Assembly (NCBI GenBank): GCA_039989475.1
Contig: JBDXHU010000009.1
Span: 186,001 to 250,000 of the forward strand
Reading direction: 5' to 3'
DNA: 64,000 bases
DNA from: JBDXHU01 sp039989475
GTDB taxonomy: Bacteria; Pseudomonadota; Gammaproteobacteria; Pseudomonadales; Halieaceae
Part shown: piece after piece, positions 52,801 to 61,282 of the stretch
Position numbering within the stretch: the first letter of the stretch is position 1
Layout: every line of letters begins with the position of its first letter
Notes under the pieces: generated by a model
Told to the model about the DNA's origin: nothing
Seen by the model: the letters and a program-made list of their open reading frames with translations, nothing else
The model's database searches: none
Translations under genes and position numbers: made by a program

Positions 52801-55800
52801 AATCATCTCCCCAAGCTCTGCCTGAATCACTTTCAGCAACGAGGGAATCAACGCTATTTTGCGCTTCAATTCATCGATGAAGTCGGCAACGAGCGGAGGA
52901 ACAGGGTCTTGGGCTATACGCTCGACCTCCTTCTGAAGCCTCTTGCCGCTCTTAAGAATACTTGAGAATGCACCAAGGGTTTTTGAAAGGACGGTTTTTA
53001 CTTGGCCTTGTTCCCAAAGCCTCTCGAGTTTAGTACTACTCAATTCGCTTCTAGCTTTCTTCAATGATTCGGAGAGATCCTGCAGTGCCGTAACCAGCTC
53101 GGGATAGAGCACTGCGAAATCGAGCTCGTCTGCAAATTGCTCTTTTTCATTTTCGTCCTTGAACAACTCGCTGAGCTTGCCAGTTATCGTCGACACAACC
53201 TCTTCAATCGGGATGATGAGGTCTTCGACGATCTCGTTAACGAAGGCGCGATACTCATTGCTTCCGAACTTCGCGGCAATCTGCTCGCTGATTCCAGATT
53301 CAACCTGTTCAATTAGCCGAGGCGCGTCGGTCAGCATCGACCCCGCCTGAATGATATCTTTCAATCGAATAAGGCCGAGTAGCTTCGCTTCCAACAGCTC
53401 TCCCCCAAAAAATTCCTGAGGATTGAAGGTGCCTTTCAATGCGTCTTCATAGCCGGAGGAATCGATCGAAACGTCGCCTGACCGCGCTGTTGCCACCATG
53501 CTTATTGCATCAGGCTCTGAGAGCGCATCCCCACGAGAACCACCTACTACGCCGGTTTTCCTGGAGAGAGCTGCCACCTGAAGGTTTGGTTTGGCGAGCC
53601 CACCCGCAGCATCTCCATTGCTGCTTACGTCTAGTGCTGGCGGCTTCTCTGCAATCTTTAGATAGATTTCGCCGGGATTGAGCTTCGAATCAAATTTATA
53701 TCGCAGGTAGGTGTCATCGAATGAAACGCCTGTCTCTGTGCCCGGTTTTCCGGTAAGCGCAGAAATAGATTGCGCAACGATGTAGGCCCGAGCAACCCTG
53801 GGATAGAAAGGCGGTTGATCCAGCCCTTCCATAATTCCATCCATGCTGAACGCCGTGTTTGACTTGGGTTCGTCCTGATCAATTTCACGAGGCTGGCATG
53901 CCAGTATCCAGCGATTAGTCTCAAAGCTGGTATCCCCGGCCTTGAGGGGTTCGGCGTAGTCAACTCGTTGACTTCCGAATAGAGCAGCTCGCAGCTGGAT
54001 GGGTGTTGCCGGCTTGTTGGTTGTAGCAAAACCTAGTTTCAGGTTGTTATAGAAGGACATTGCCTGCTCACAAGACAGGGGATGATGCGCTGCGGTGTTG
54101 TCCACAAACATTAACGGGGAACGAACCACACCATCCACACCCTTGAGCTTGTACTCAAACAGAACGGGGTTTGCGCTGTCATAACGAACGGGGAAGAATG
54201 CGCTGCCCTTGGCCAACTTCAATTGTCCCGCCTTACCCAATCGATCACCCCACTGCGGAGAAGTCGGATCGCTGATTGCTGGACTACGCCGGGTCAACAT
54301 CGTAAGAGTGTCACAGGGCCATGCTCTACCCGCGAATGGCTGACCATGCGCCGGATAGGCTTTGTCGGGCTTGGAAATCTGTATATACATCCGCTGGATC
54401 AACACCGCGACACCCGCACCGTCGCCATGTTTTTCGTCCGGCTTGAACTGGCGTTCCGTTATCTTGATTAGAGAAGCCCGCAAGCCAATTGGCATCAAGA
54501 AGCCCTTGTACAAGACCTCTGTCTTTATATCGTTCCCAAGGACCGTTTCCGTCTGGAACCTTTCAACATTCAGCGCCGGCCATTTTCCGGTTATCGCTGC
54601 AGGTGGTTCCCAGTTGCCCTCAAGATACGCATTCGCACCCAAGGACGTGAGCGTGATATCGGCCTTAGAAAAAGGCGCGGGTATGTAGACACCTTCTTCA
54701 CTATCCAGCCTGGCATTAGCTATGCCTGGCAAACGCACGCTTGGTTCAGCCCTATTTTTAACCGAATCACCGGAAGACGGACTAATTTTAAGCAATGACG
54801 GTAGGCCAAATGCTGACGTCAGCGATACCAACTCATGACGATCACGTCGATCAGTTGACGACCGAAACGGCACTTCCGGATCACTTGACCAAGGTGCGGA
54901 ATGATTGTGCTTGGGCTCATCTTCGTATAATTCAGGATTGAAGTAATCGGGATTAAAATCTGGCGACCAGAGCGCTCGATAATCTGCAGGTCGGCCTTTA
55001 GAAACGTAGGTCGTATGCCATAGCGCTTGTCTGTCTCTGTCCTTCACTGGTTCCGACTGCTGCCAACTTTGCTGCTGTCCACCTCTCGAATTCTCTGATC
55101 CAGAACTCGATGTCTGATAAGAGGGTGAGATCGTCAGGCGATAGGGCAGCTCGATCGCGGTCTGGGCTGGACCGGGAGCCTTTAGCTTCTGGGTGATTCC
55201 ATGCAGAAGATCTTCAGAGTCGAACTCACCTGCAGAACTATCGATTCCAATGACCTCTAGCTGGGAATCGATATCGGCATTAGCCGGTAGCGCCGCAGGC
55301 GCAATGATAGTTCCATATTCACCCCAGTTCAGCAGAGTACCCAGACCAAAGTCGAGAGCGACGTAGCCGCCGTTCTCTTCACAATTGCTATGGTAATGTC
55401 GCTCAAGCGAGAAAGCGATCCTGGACTCTCCGGAAAGCCGCGCCTCGGCCAGGAAATTCTGTTTCTTAAAATCCTCGTCGTGCCTTTTTTTCTTTCCGTG
55501 ATCAGGATCCAGATCAGTGAGTTTATTGTATTTCTTCTTGCGTGTTCCGTCCGGTGAAACTTTAACAACCAGAATTTCCTTGGATGTATTTGGCTTGATG
55601 TCGCCAAAGAAAGCCTGCTCTGCGATATGCTGGGGTGGGAGATTTGCAATCAGAATCGGCTCAACATTGCACGACGTCCGTACCAGGCTACTCGATCGAC
55701 TGCGTTGTAGCAGTGAGAGGCCGCGAAACCCGAATTTAAGCGACATCAGATCAGCCGATCGTAGCGTTTCAAACTGCGCATTGCTCAGCGGCGCATAGAG

Positions 55801-57225
55801 CGACCACCGTGGCGCGCTACCACCGATGAACTGACTCTGGTTTTTCTGATCACTCGCCTGATCACCCGCTTGGTCGATAAGGCGCAGTGAAAGAAAGGTG
55901 TTCCTGAACTTCAGCAAGGCACTGTCTACACCGGAGACTGAGAAGGACTGCTTGTGAAGCGCCAGCGGCGCGGAAAATTTCTCAAAGGCGTCACCAAGGA
56001 GTTGAATTTCCAGGGGGGAAGCTTCGGTAAGTCGCGAAACTGTCAGCTGGCCGCGCAAATACGTAGTGGTATGAGGCTTATCCACCACTGTAGCCAGCGC
56101 ATAGCTGCGCCAGACGCTACCTGTCCTGGACACTCCAAAAGTAGCCTTCTGGAGCTTTACCCGTGACAGCCATTCATTTTTTTCAGTAGACTGGTTTCCC
56201 CAGCAAAAGTCGAGCTGACCCGACGTGCTCAAAAAATAACGGTAGGCAAGATCTTTAAATGGAACCCCTGATCCAGGTGGGCTCAGTGGGTTAACAAGCT
56301 GAAGGAATAGACTGGGTGAAACGAGCCGTTTCAGTTCTACCGACTTCCATTCGCGCCTTTGCGCGTCGCGGCCGACCAAACGGAGAGAGGTCTGTACAGC
56401 ACTTGAAGTATTATACTTGCCTAGATCTACCTCAATGGTTGAGACCGGGCGCTTTCCCCCTTCGCTTGGGTCGATCAGATTCGCGATACCAACGGCAATT
56501 TGATTGGACACAAACCTCCCGTAAAGAATACGGGCCGATAGAAATCGCTTCTTCGAGTTCGAGGTTATTTCGAAGCGAAACTTCGAGGGCCGCCACACCA
56601 CCTTCCACTGATTAGCATTGCCGCCAAAACCGATTTCAGCTTCGCCATCTTCGAAGGAAAAAAGTGACCGTACATCATATTGGGCGGGAACGGCTTTTGG
56701 GACAGAAGTATAATCCGGCGCCATCCAATTCCTCAGAAGCATCGGTGCTTTTACCTCAATAGCGCCGAAGAATGCTTGACTAAACTTTTGGACGCTGCGC
56801 GGATAGCTACCAATATCCAGATCCCACTCAAAATACCAATCAGACCCGTCGTATGAAAATTTAACCACGCTGTCGATGGCCAAAATCTTCTTGCGAAGGC
56901 GACTCCAGCGCCCTACTGAATCAGGTTCATAGAAGCCAAGACCGGGGAAGACGCCATCGACAATTCGAACCTCATGGATTCGCGTGAACTGGCCATTGCC
57001 TGGCAACTCCTTGTGCTGAAAGAAACATTGCTCACCCAAAGAGCTAGCTCTGACACCGAAGTGGTCCTGCCCTAGTTTGAAGGCAAAATCCTGCTCAGTA
57101 ACTCTAAGAATCAGCCCATTGTGTCCTTGCACGTTTCCTAGCGGTGCAAATGGAACATGCCAATCGATAGATTTGTCGTTAGACTCTGGATCATCTGCAA
57201 AGAAATCCTGAAACATTGAAGTCAT
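49849..57225 (-). CDS. Giant protein of unknown family (2458 residues)
   Basis: A frame of 2458 codons from ATG 57225 (MTSMFQDFFADDPESNDKSI), with agaggg 10 bases upstream. Residues ~1-1275 are a long beta-rich series without a recognised domain. Residues ~1276-2020 are almost entirely helical and coiled-coil-like (for example SELSSTKLERLWEQG, IALIPSLLKVIQAELGEMIQ). After the short YDWSTELAAFPSGASDGE segment, residues ~2040-2380 return to beta-strands with the PPYGGGGSVQLISQAGRM turn and alternating hydrophobic residues. No signal peptide, membrane helix or catalytic motif was recognised. The lengths and three-part layout recall large delivery or surface proteins, by analogy only. Confidence 0.75.
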   Translation of the reverse strand: MTSMFQDFFADDPESNDKSIDWHVPFAPLGNVQGHNGLILRVTEQDFAFKLGQDHFGVRASSLGEQCFFQHKELPGNGQFTRIHEVRIVDGVFPGLGFYEPDSVGRWSRLRKKILAIDSVVKFSYDGSDWYFEWDLDIGSYPRSVQKFSQAFFGAIEVKAPMLLRNWMAPDYTSVPKAVPAQYDVRSLFSFEDGEAEIGFGGNANQWKVVWRPSKFRFEITSNSKKRFLSARILYGRFVSNQIAVGIANLIDPSEGGKRPVSTIEVDLGKYNTSSAVQTSLRLVGRDAQRREWKSVELKRLVSPSLFLQLVNPLSPPGSGVPFKDLAYRYFLSTSGQLDFCWGNQSTEKNEWLSRVKLQKATFGVSRTGSVWRSYALATVVDKPHTTTYLRGQLTVSRLTEASPLEIQLLGDAFEKFSAPLALHKQSFSVSGVDSALLKFRNTFLSLRLIDQAGDQASDQKNQSQFIGGSAPRWSLYAPLSNAQFETLRSADLMSLKFGFRGLSLLQRSRSSSLVRTSCNVEPILIANLPPQHIAEQAFFGDIKPNTSKEILVVKVSPDGTRKKKYNKLTDLDPDHGKKKRHDEDFKKQNFLAEARLSGESRIAFSLERHYHSNCEENGGYVALDFGLGTLLNWGEYGTIIAPAALPANADIDSQLEVIGIDSSAGEFDSEDLLHGITQKLKAPGPAQTAIELPYRLTISPSYQTSSSGSENSRGGQQQSWQQSEPVKDRDRQALWHTTYVSKGRPADYRALWSPDFNPDYFNPELYEDEPKHNHSAPWSSDPEVPFRSSTDRRDRHELVSLTSAFGLPSLLKISPSSGDSVKNRAEPSVRLPGIANARLDSEEGVYIPAPFSKADITLTSLGANAYLEGNWEPPAAITGKWPALNVERFQTETVLGNDIKTEVLYKGFLMPIGLRASLIKITERQFKPDEKHGDGAGVAVLIQRMYIQISKPDKAYPAHGQPFAGRAWPCDTLTMLTRRSPAISDPTSPQWGDRLGKAGQLKLAKGSAFFPVRYDSANPVLFEYKLKGVDGVVRSPLMFVDNTAAHHPLSCEQAMSFYNNLKLGFATTNKPATPIQLRAALFGSQRVDYAEPLKAGDTSFETNRWILACQPREIDQDEPKSNTAFSMDGIMEGLDQPPFYPRVARAYIVAQSISALTGKPGTETGVSFDDTYLRYKFDSKLNPGEIYLKIAEKPPALDVSSNGDAAGGLAKPNLQVAALSRKTGVVGGSRGDALSEPDAISMVATARSGDVSIDSSGYEDALKGTFNPQEFFGGELLEAKLLGLIRLKDIIQAGSMLTDAPRLIEQVESGISEQIAAKFGSNEYRAFVNEIVEDLIIPIEEVVSTITGKLSELFKDENEKEQFADELDFAVLYPELVTALQDLSESLKKARSELSSTKLERLWEQGQVKTVLSKTLGAFSSILKSGKRLQKEVERIAQDPVPPLVADFIDELKRKIALIPSLLKVIQAELGEMIQQQVQQLRLDLEQRVKHAIQSAAKAGFHRFDYINELFHQLFGRSLVVKVDDTVVVNSFDLTDPKGRDLQHMQNSLLYPVLGEPIYKAYVALLRIEESKQLKLKEIGAAIVETFTAFSELEAYRELYQRLSKNADEFLARIFTKVLQLLATDLDKGAEEISKHLKIVATELKNVESIETAKIEPPFARQKLEQLQIQSRHLHQQVAGYLFDMERFRRDLKCISTNKPDIKWSRYFTQMQAARANSLTSIRGLITQLIESARLLESSDVSLTGGAEVAREDALAAIRKYVRELALLSTSLSFAYGRKKGEVIDFINGNITNSKIIPDRMKTSIKEVLMQAASLQQKVDSARSNLKADYRSAEGIVDGLISYQRTVEKRLFGYLLTLRKSTEDVFFEALYSELAPLGSFLADILIQADSKALEAHDAILGLINKSDSAEEILRLVLRDVWFDALTDDGDGSLYNVLGDEKAALVVAKGKLDEGKKEKLPSAYETLAHIKKPAVIAHVDFMLELISTLLEGDLSKVFVDIDEISENLERALLALIPAKASYGYDWSTELAAFPSGASDGEALFRMAPEETGDDFKKLRNSGIKTEDSVGNELKNLTICAGGSYHFLTKETEFDIEALLQGFIVNLFPGFELATITFAGARFTSGASEGSDFDIKIAKVEIGEKLQYLKQLADMLAPSNGPYILPRITPPGIEAGFRLSKSSIPFGSMMLYDLKLGVSCELPFDDRPAQFRFYLSSPSRPFIISSPPYGGGGSVQLISQAGRMVDFMATFEFGAYARINFGPLRGRGSVSTGIYLRKSSAQQAYLRGFVQAYGEGSLACFSVAVHIYVSVHMRGSDMWGQAGYSFSFKVGFIKVRYGFTASYTIRGSGSSGGAQLKAFLELADDVSGFVEPWWVLLWRKGANKDLALVRAIIDSSLDEDVLLEKRRDLVDQIVKTIGQEEERIEQARVGRLEEGYAFGLNFESHQNGYRTLYDLEVLD

Positions 57226-57356
57226 CTTTGCTGCCCTCTGAGAATAATTCGCTTCATATGAGTGGCCTCATCCGCTGCGCACACGAGGAAGGGGACGAAG
57301 AACATCACACCGCGCCGCCATATCGAGGTGGAAGGCACTGGAGTACTGATAGGCAT
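57222..57356 (-). CDS. Possible small ORF coupled to the giant gene
   Basis: A 44-codon frame from ATG 57356 (MPISTPVPSTSIWRRGVMFF) ends in TGA whose ATGA overlaps the giant-gene start at 57225. The overlap is typical of translational coupling. It contains one hydrophobic segment (GVMFFVPFLVCAA). The same frame is open for 15 further codons upstream without another start. It could be chance. Confidence 0.35.
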   Translation of the reverse strand: MPISTPVPSTSIWRRGVMFFVPFLVCAADEATHMKRIILRGQQR

Positions 57357-57899
57357 GATCGCAAGCTCGACGGCGACGTGCCGGTCGACATCCGGCTTTG
57401 ATCACTGCTGGAGTCTGGCTAGGCACCACGCACGACCCAACCGCAGTAATCGGAACCGTGATCGGCGCAAGTAATCGTAGGTATTCAAGCAGGGCCATCG
57501 ATTCCCTTCTAGCTCTAGCTGTTAATGCGTTGCCACGCCGACTCCGCTCGGATCGCGTCTTCGTCGCGAGGCTCACACCCCAGATCGATCACAGCAGTGG
57601 AATCTGTGATGGATCTACCTGGAAGCGTAGTACAGATCGGGAAGTGTGCAATGCAACTATCAGCCTAATACAAATGGCCTAGTCAAAACTGGCTACCAGG
57701 CTGCAGGATCCGCCGCACTTCTTAGAGCCGCACGAAATAAACAGCCGCACATCTATTGAGCCACCCCCCGAGACTTTCCCCGCAAGTTTTTTGCGGCGAC
57801 TTAGGACTTTTTATCCGGAAGCCTGAAAAGGCGCGCTAAGTGATTGAACGCATAGAACGAGAACAACGCAGGGAGGGACAAAAAGAACGTCCCTAGGCT

Positions 57900-57998
57900 C
57901 TAGAGCCTTTTGAGATCGCCACCTTTAAGGAGCGAGAAAATCACCCAGAAACCGATGATGATAAAGACAGCAGCCAGGAAAACCCACCCAGAACGCAT
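57900..57998 (-). CDS. Possible tiny membrane protein
   Basis: A 32-codon frame from ATG 57998 encodes MRSGWVFLAAVFIIIGFWVI followed by FSLLKGGDLKRL, one strong hydrophobic segment with a basic end. It partly overlaps the IS3 remnant antisense and has a poor ribosome binding site, so it may be chance. Confidence 0.25.
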   Translation of the reverse strand: MRSGWVFLAAVFIIIGFWVIFSLLKGGDLKRL

Positions 57999-58174
57999 TC
58001 GTCGAGAGTCCGAGCGGCAAGTATAGAGATTACTGCTTGAACCTGCATTGGTTCGCCAACCTGGAAGACGCCAGAGAGGAGATCGGTATCTGGCGAGAGC
58101 ACTACAACCATGCCAGGCCGCACTGCTCTCTAGGCAAGGATACGCCAGCTGTGTGTGCCGGGGAGGCAGCATGA
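57965..58174 (+). pseudogene. IS3-family transposase OrfB C-terminal remnant
   Basis: A frame with stops at both ends encodes QPGKPTQNAFVESPSGKYRD followed by LNLHWFANLEDAREEIGIWR and EHYNHARPHCSLGKDTPA. This matches the last part of IS3-family OrfB integrases (PGKP.QNAF.ESFNG..RDECLN.HWF..L..AR..I..WR..YN..RPH.SLG). The start of the gene and the IS ends are missing. It is a decayed insertion sequence at the edge of the AT-rich island. Confidence 0.8.
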
Positions 58175-58274
58175 TATTGTCACTTTCCCACATTCAGCCC
58201 TACTTGAATGCAGGGGTACGGGCAGGGAGAGCCTGCCCAGCTTTGCGAGATGCGAACGACCGAAAGCACTCTTG

Positions 58275-58302
58275 CGAGACGGCAGGATTTGAACCTGCGA
58301 CC
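58275..58302 (-). other. tRNA 3'-half-like sequence (possible attachment site)
   Basis: On the minus strand gcaggttcaaatcctgc (58298-58282) is a perfect T-arm with a 7-base loop, followed by an acceptor-like cgtctcg. No D-arm, anticodon arm or matching 5' acceptor strand precedes it, so this is not a functional tRNA gene. Elements that integrate into tRNA genes leave such 3' copies. The AT-rich genes begin ~250 bases downstream on the plus strand. Confidence 0.5.
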
Positions 58303-58310
58303 ACCACACC

Positions 58311-58328
58311 CCCAGTGCCAGCACTGGG
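58311..58328. repeat. 18-base palindromic hairpin beside the tRNA-like end
   Basis: The sequence cccagtgccagcactggg has two perfect 8-base arms around a 2-base centre. It lies 8 bases from the tRNA-like sequence, a location where integrase-binding or replication hairpins can occur. It is too short for firm assignment. Confidence 0.4.
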
Positions 58329-58557
58329 TAGTTAGGCTTTATAAATCAACAATTTATCCGTCATTACTGTGCAATTAATGACCAGAGGTGCCAGCGAGTG
58401 ACATGGCTGCCCAGATGTCGCCGCACATTATTCGCACATTCTTAGCTTTAGAAATCTCGAAAGAACTGTAATCATAAACGTTTGCGATCATAACAAATGC
58501 TACTCGCGGACCAAGAAAGAGAAGTTCAGCCTATAACTTATCCGAAGAGCCCGTTGC

Positions 58558-59328
58558 ATGAAATCTAATATCAATAATTTGGTCGCCAAAGTCGACAAAT
58601 TCAGTAACCACCTTTTTGAAGAGGAAGTATCGAGACGCAGACAATATGTAGTTGTAGACGTCAATAATGCCGAAAAATTGCTTGAGCACTTGTCATATTT
58701 GATCGCATACAGCCAGAACGCCAAGTCAGACTCCGTTAGAGTGGTGATCGATAATGGCTCATTAAGCAAGGCATTATGTGATTTCCGCTTACAGGACGTA
58801 GTTGCACTTAACCCGTGCGATGTAATTGAAGAACATTGGGAGCACTTGAAAGGGATACGCCAACAAACAAAAATTTTTCAAATAGTTATGTTAGCGAGAA
58901 AGCTTAATTCAAATGAGAAACTGTCGGAAAATCTGACCAAACCCAAGATTCCTAAAGAACTACACCATATTGACGACATAGAACACTTTTGGACGGCGTT
59001 TAACCTGCTCAAGAAAGAACTGAAGCTGCTTGGAGTCCCCTTTTTTAGGGAAGCAACCTCTCTGTTGCACTATCTTAACTCACTAGGGTACGACTGCATC
59101 AAACCAGACTCCGCTGCAATGAAGGCCGCCAAGTCCTGGGACTTGTTGACTGAACAGAAAAAGGAAATATCTCTCGAAAAAAGGCAACGGGAACTCGTAG
59201 AAACGATTCAGAAACATTCCGTCGAAACTCGTCGGAAAATTCCCCCATCTGTGCTGGATCTTTACTTGCTAATTGCTGGTGGCCAGAGAGATGCGCGAAG
59301 ATATGTTGCAAGTGAGTTTTACACATAA
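58558..59328 (+). CDS. Hypothetical protein, possible helix-hairpin-helix fold
   Basis: A 256-residue cytoplasmic protein with no signal peptide. The segment FWTAFNLLKKELKLLGVPFF followed by REATSLLHYLNSLGYDCIKP and DSAAMKAAKSW has the periodicity of helix-hairpin-helix DNA glycosylases (...lG.....IKPDSA...), but the catalytic Asp environment was not identified. The base composition is AT-rich like the next operon. ATG 58558 has gaagag upstream. It may belong to the same island cargo. Confidence 0.55.
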   Translation: MKSNINNLVAKVDKFSNHLFEEEVSRRRQYVVVDVNNAEKLLEHLSYLIAYSQNAKSDSVRVVIDNGSLSKALCDFRLQDVVALNPCDVIEEHWEHLKGIRQQTKIFQIVMLARKLNSNEKLSENLTKPKIPKELHHIDDIEHFWTAFNLLKKELKLLGVPFFREATSLLHYLNSLGYDCIKPDSAAMKAAKSWDLLTEQKKEISLEKRQRELVETIQKHSVETRRKIPPSVLDLYLLIAGGQRDARRYVASEFYT

Positions 59329-59977
59329 AATAATCCCGATTAGGGAGTCTTACACGATCTTTTCCGACTATTCCTACTTAGTGGTCATGCAACTAACCCT
59401 TCAGAGCTCTAGCGTATTTCTTAACTGGATTAATGATTCAGCTACTACCCGTATTTAGGTTTCACTTGGCTATTAGAATGACAAAAAACTGTCAAGTAGC
59501 AGACGGACTAGAGCGAGACGTGGAGTCGGCCGGAGCAGACAGCGCAAACGAACGCTCTGATAATCTAATATTCAGGTAATCGCGGTCTGCCCGCAATTTC
59601 TTTGCTTTTGTTGTAATTAATAGCCAAAAGTAACCTCAGTTGACGGGTCTGACCAGGTTTGCCCAAAACCACACACACATTGTGAGGGCGTCTTTCCATT
59701 TTCGGCGGCATCGAACGTCACTACCGCAAAAGCATGCTGCCAGTTCGCTAATGCGCCGCGCGCCCTAAACTTTTGGCCTAGAACCGATGAGTATTGGCCT
59801 CACTAGCAAACATGGTCTAACCTTCAGTCATAGCTACGGGCAAGCGAGCCTCAACAGATAGCTTAAGTTAGTAAATCAGAGAAAATTGGCCATGCTATTT
59901 GTGTATGCGTACGTGTATTGTAATTGTTTCGCGATTTTCGCTCAAGAAACCGTCTCCGCTATTAGAAGCTTAGCATA
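59329..59977. other. Gap before the GHKL operon
   Basis: A 649-base AT-rich stretch that should contain the promoter of the downstream operon. No -35/-10 pair could be chosen with confidence. A decayed open frame lies on the minus strand at 59617-59799. No RNA gene is evident. Confidence 0.5.
59617..59799 (-). pseudogene. Possible decayed gene fragment
   Basis: A minus-strand frame of about 60 codons ending TAA at 59619-59617 reads SSVLGQKFRARGALANWQHA and later GQTWSDPSTEVTFGY, giving coding-like periodicity. It has no start codon and stops abruptly at both ends. It may be a 3' gene fragment left by an integration; origin unknown. Confidence 0.3.
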
Positions 59978-61282
59978 ATGTCCTTTTTCCGTATTCCACT
60001 GAATAATGAGAAGGATGTTAGAATAGAACTCCCGAAGCACTACTCTCGCGCATGCGAGACTGGTGCGGTAAGCATCAGCATAAACCCGTTCGCTTGGCTA
60101 AGCGCATATTCTCTAAATTTGATCACATGCTTTATTGGCGCTCTTATGAGTTCTTCAGATAGCAGGGCTATTAGAGTTGAGCTAATCACTTCTGAAACGA
60201 TTTCGAAGACACTCGCCGGCAAGTTGGATGCTACTAAAGACAAAGAGGACCTAGTAAAAAAGCTAATTTTCTATAAATCCATGGGGTTTGTTGAAACTCT
60301 TAGAGAGCTCGGAGTTACAGTTCTTCCTAGTCCGCTCATTTATGAAGAGATCGAAGATTATCTGCGCGCGGTTAAAAAGGACCGTTACTTCCTATACTCA
60401 TCTCGAATGCTGGCTTTGAGCCCTCTGATAGATAGTGAAGCGGAACAACGTGAACTCTCAACCAGAATAGAGACGCTAAACACAATTTTATTCCAGAATT
60501 TAAGATACCGGCTAGAGAGAAGCAATCTAGATCATCAATCAATCCGAGCCGCCAGCAATCAAATCATGTTCGAAATGGTAAAGAACATTTATCAACATAG
60601 TTCCGCGCCAGCGCGAGACAGGCCCCAAGGCTTTGCTTGTGCACAGATTAATAAGCTTCCACTAGTTGAACTTGACGATGCAAGGGCGGATATAGACATT
60701 GTTTACGCGGCGTTAGAAACTCAGAAGGAGCGAACCAAATATCGCGTCTTCAGATGGCTCTCGATCTCAGTAAACGATTTCGGGATTGGAATTCCTAAGA
60801 AGCTACGAACCCACTTCGGAAACTTCCCGCCCCCCCAGTGTTATGGGAGATTCGAGCAAATTGATTCAGATTTCGTTTCAGATGACGAGAAGCTCATCCT
60901 TCTAGCCTCAACGACGGGCTTTAGTACTAAAACGATATCAAGCCCAAGTGAAGAAAGCTTCGAGTCGCAGGAAGGGCAAACGCGTCTGGCCAGAAGAGGG
61001 TATGGCCTTGTCTTCAGTCTAGGATTCATTGCTAAAAGCATCGGGCGAATGCGCATAAGATCTCAAAGTAGTGAAGTTACTATTTCCGCTTTACCAGAAA
61101 GATCAATCAATCCAGATCTTTGGAGCAATATTGAAACCATTGCTGAACAGCTGGAGTCAAATTTTGAATCAAATTTCATTGTGGAGACCCGGCAGCTAGA
61201 TGCTCTAGAGTCAGCTTTTCCTGGCACGCAGGTAATAATTGAAATCCCTATCGAAGCTCAGACGTACGGGCCGACATCATGA
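59978..61282 (+). CDS. GHKL-type ATPase
   Basis: A 434-residue cytoplasmic protein. The C-terminal half has the three GHKL boxes: N-box NQIMFEMVKNIYQHS (about residues 193-207), G1 box VNDFGIGIP (about 265-273) and G2 box RRGYGLVFSLGFIAKSIG (about 339-356). The N-terminal ~190 residues are unassigned and helical. Such ATPases occur in histidine kinases, Hsp90, MutL, MORC and phage-defence proteins. There is no dimerisation/phosphoacceptor His domain, so it is not an ordinary kinase. It overlaps the next gene by 4 bases (ATGA) and forms an operon with it. Base composition is AT-rich, suggesting transfer. Confidence 0.75.
   Translation: MSFFRIPLNNEKDVRIELPKHYSRACETGAVSISINPFAWLSAYSLNLITCFIGALMSSSDSRAIRVELITSETISKTLAGKLDATKDKEDLVKKLIFYKSMGFVETLRELGVTVLPSPLIYEEIEDYLRAVKKDRYFLYSSRMLALSPLIDSEAEQRELSTRIETLNTILFQNLRYRLERSNLDHQSIRAASNQIMFEMVKNIYQHSSAPARDRPQGFACAQINKLPLVELDDARADIDIVYAALETQKERTKYRVFRWLSISVNDFGIGIPKKLRTHFGNFPPPQCYGRFEQIDSDFVSDDEKLILLASTTGFSTKTISSPSEESFESQEGQTRLARRGYGLVFSLGFIAKSIGRMRIRSQSSEVTISALPERSINPDLWSNIETIAEQLESNFESNFIVETRQLDALESAFPGTQVIIEIPIEAQTYGPTS

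Larger units (their letters stand above)
57226..58557. other. Degraded boundary region without complete genes
   Basis: This 1.3-kb stretch lies between the giant gene start and the AT-rich island. It holds the IS3 transposase remnant (57965-58174), a tRNA 3'-half-like sequence with a hairpin (58275-58328), a terminator-like hairpin ccgcaagttttttgcgg near 57786-57805 and another, gggacaaaaagaacgtccc, near 57874-57892. Several weak open frames on both strands look non-coding. It probably marks an insertion/deletion hotspot. Confidence 0.55.

Noticed and set aside
57398..57682. Plus-strand ORF near 57.4-57.7 kb
   Set aside because: Composition is non-coding-like (MITAGVWLGTTHDPTAVIGT...), no ribosome binding site and no family; treated as part of the degraded boundary.
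58275..58380. Complete tRNA gene
   Set aside because: Only a T-arm and an acceptor-like end fold; no anticodon loop with T33 and no D-arm or matching 5' acceptor strand could be found.
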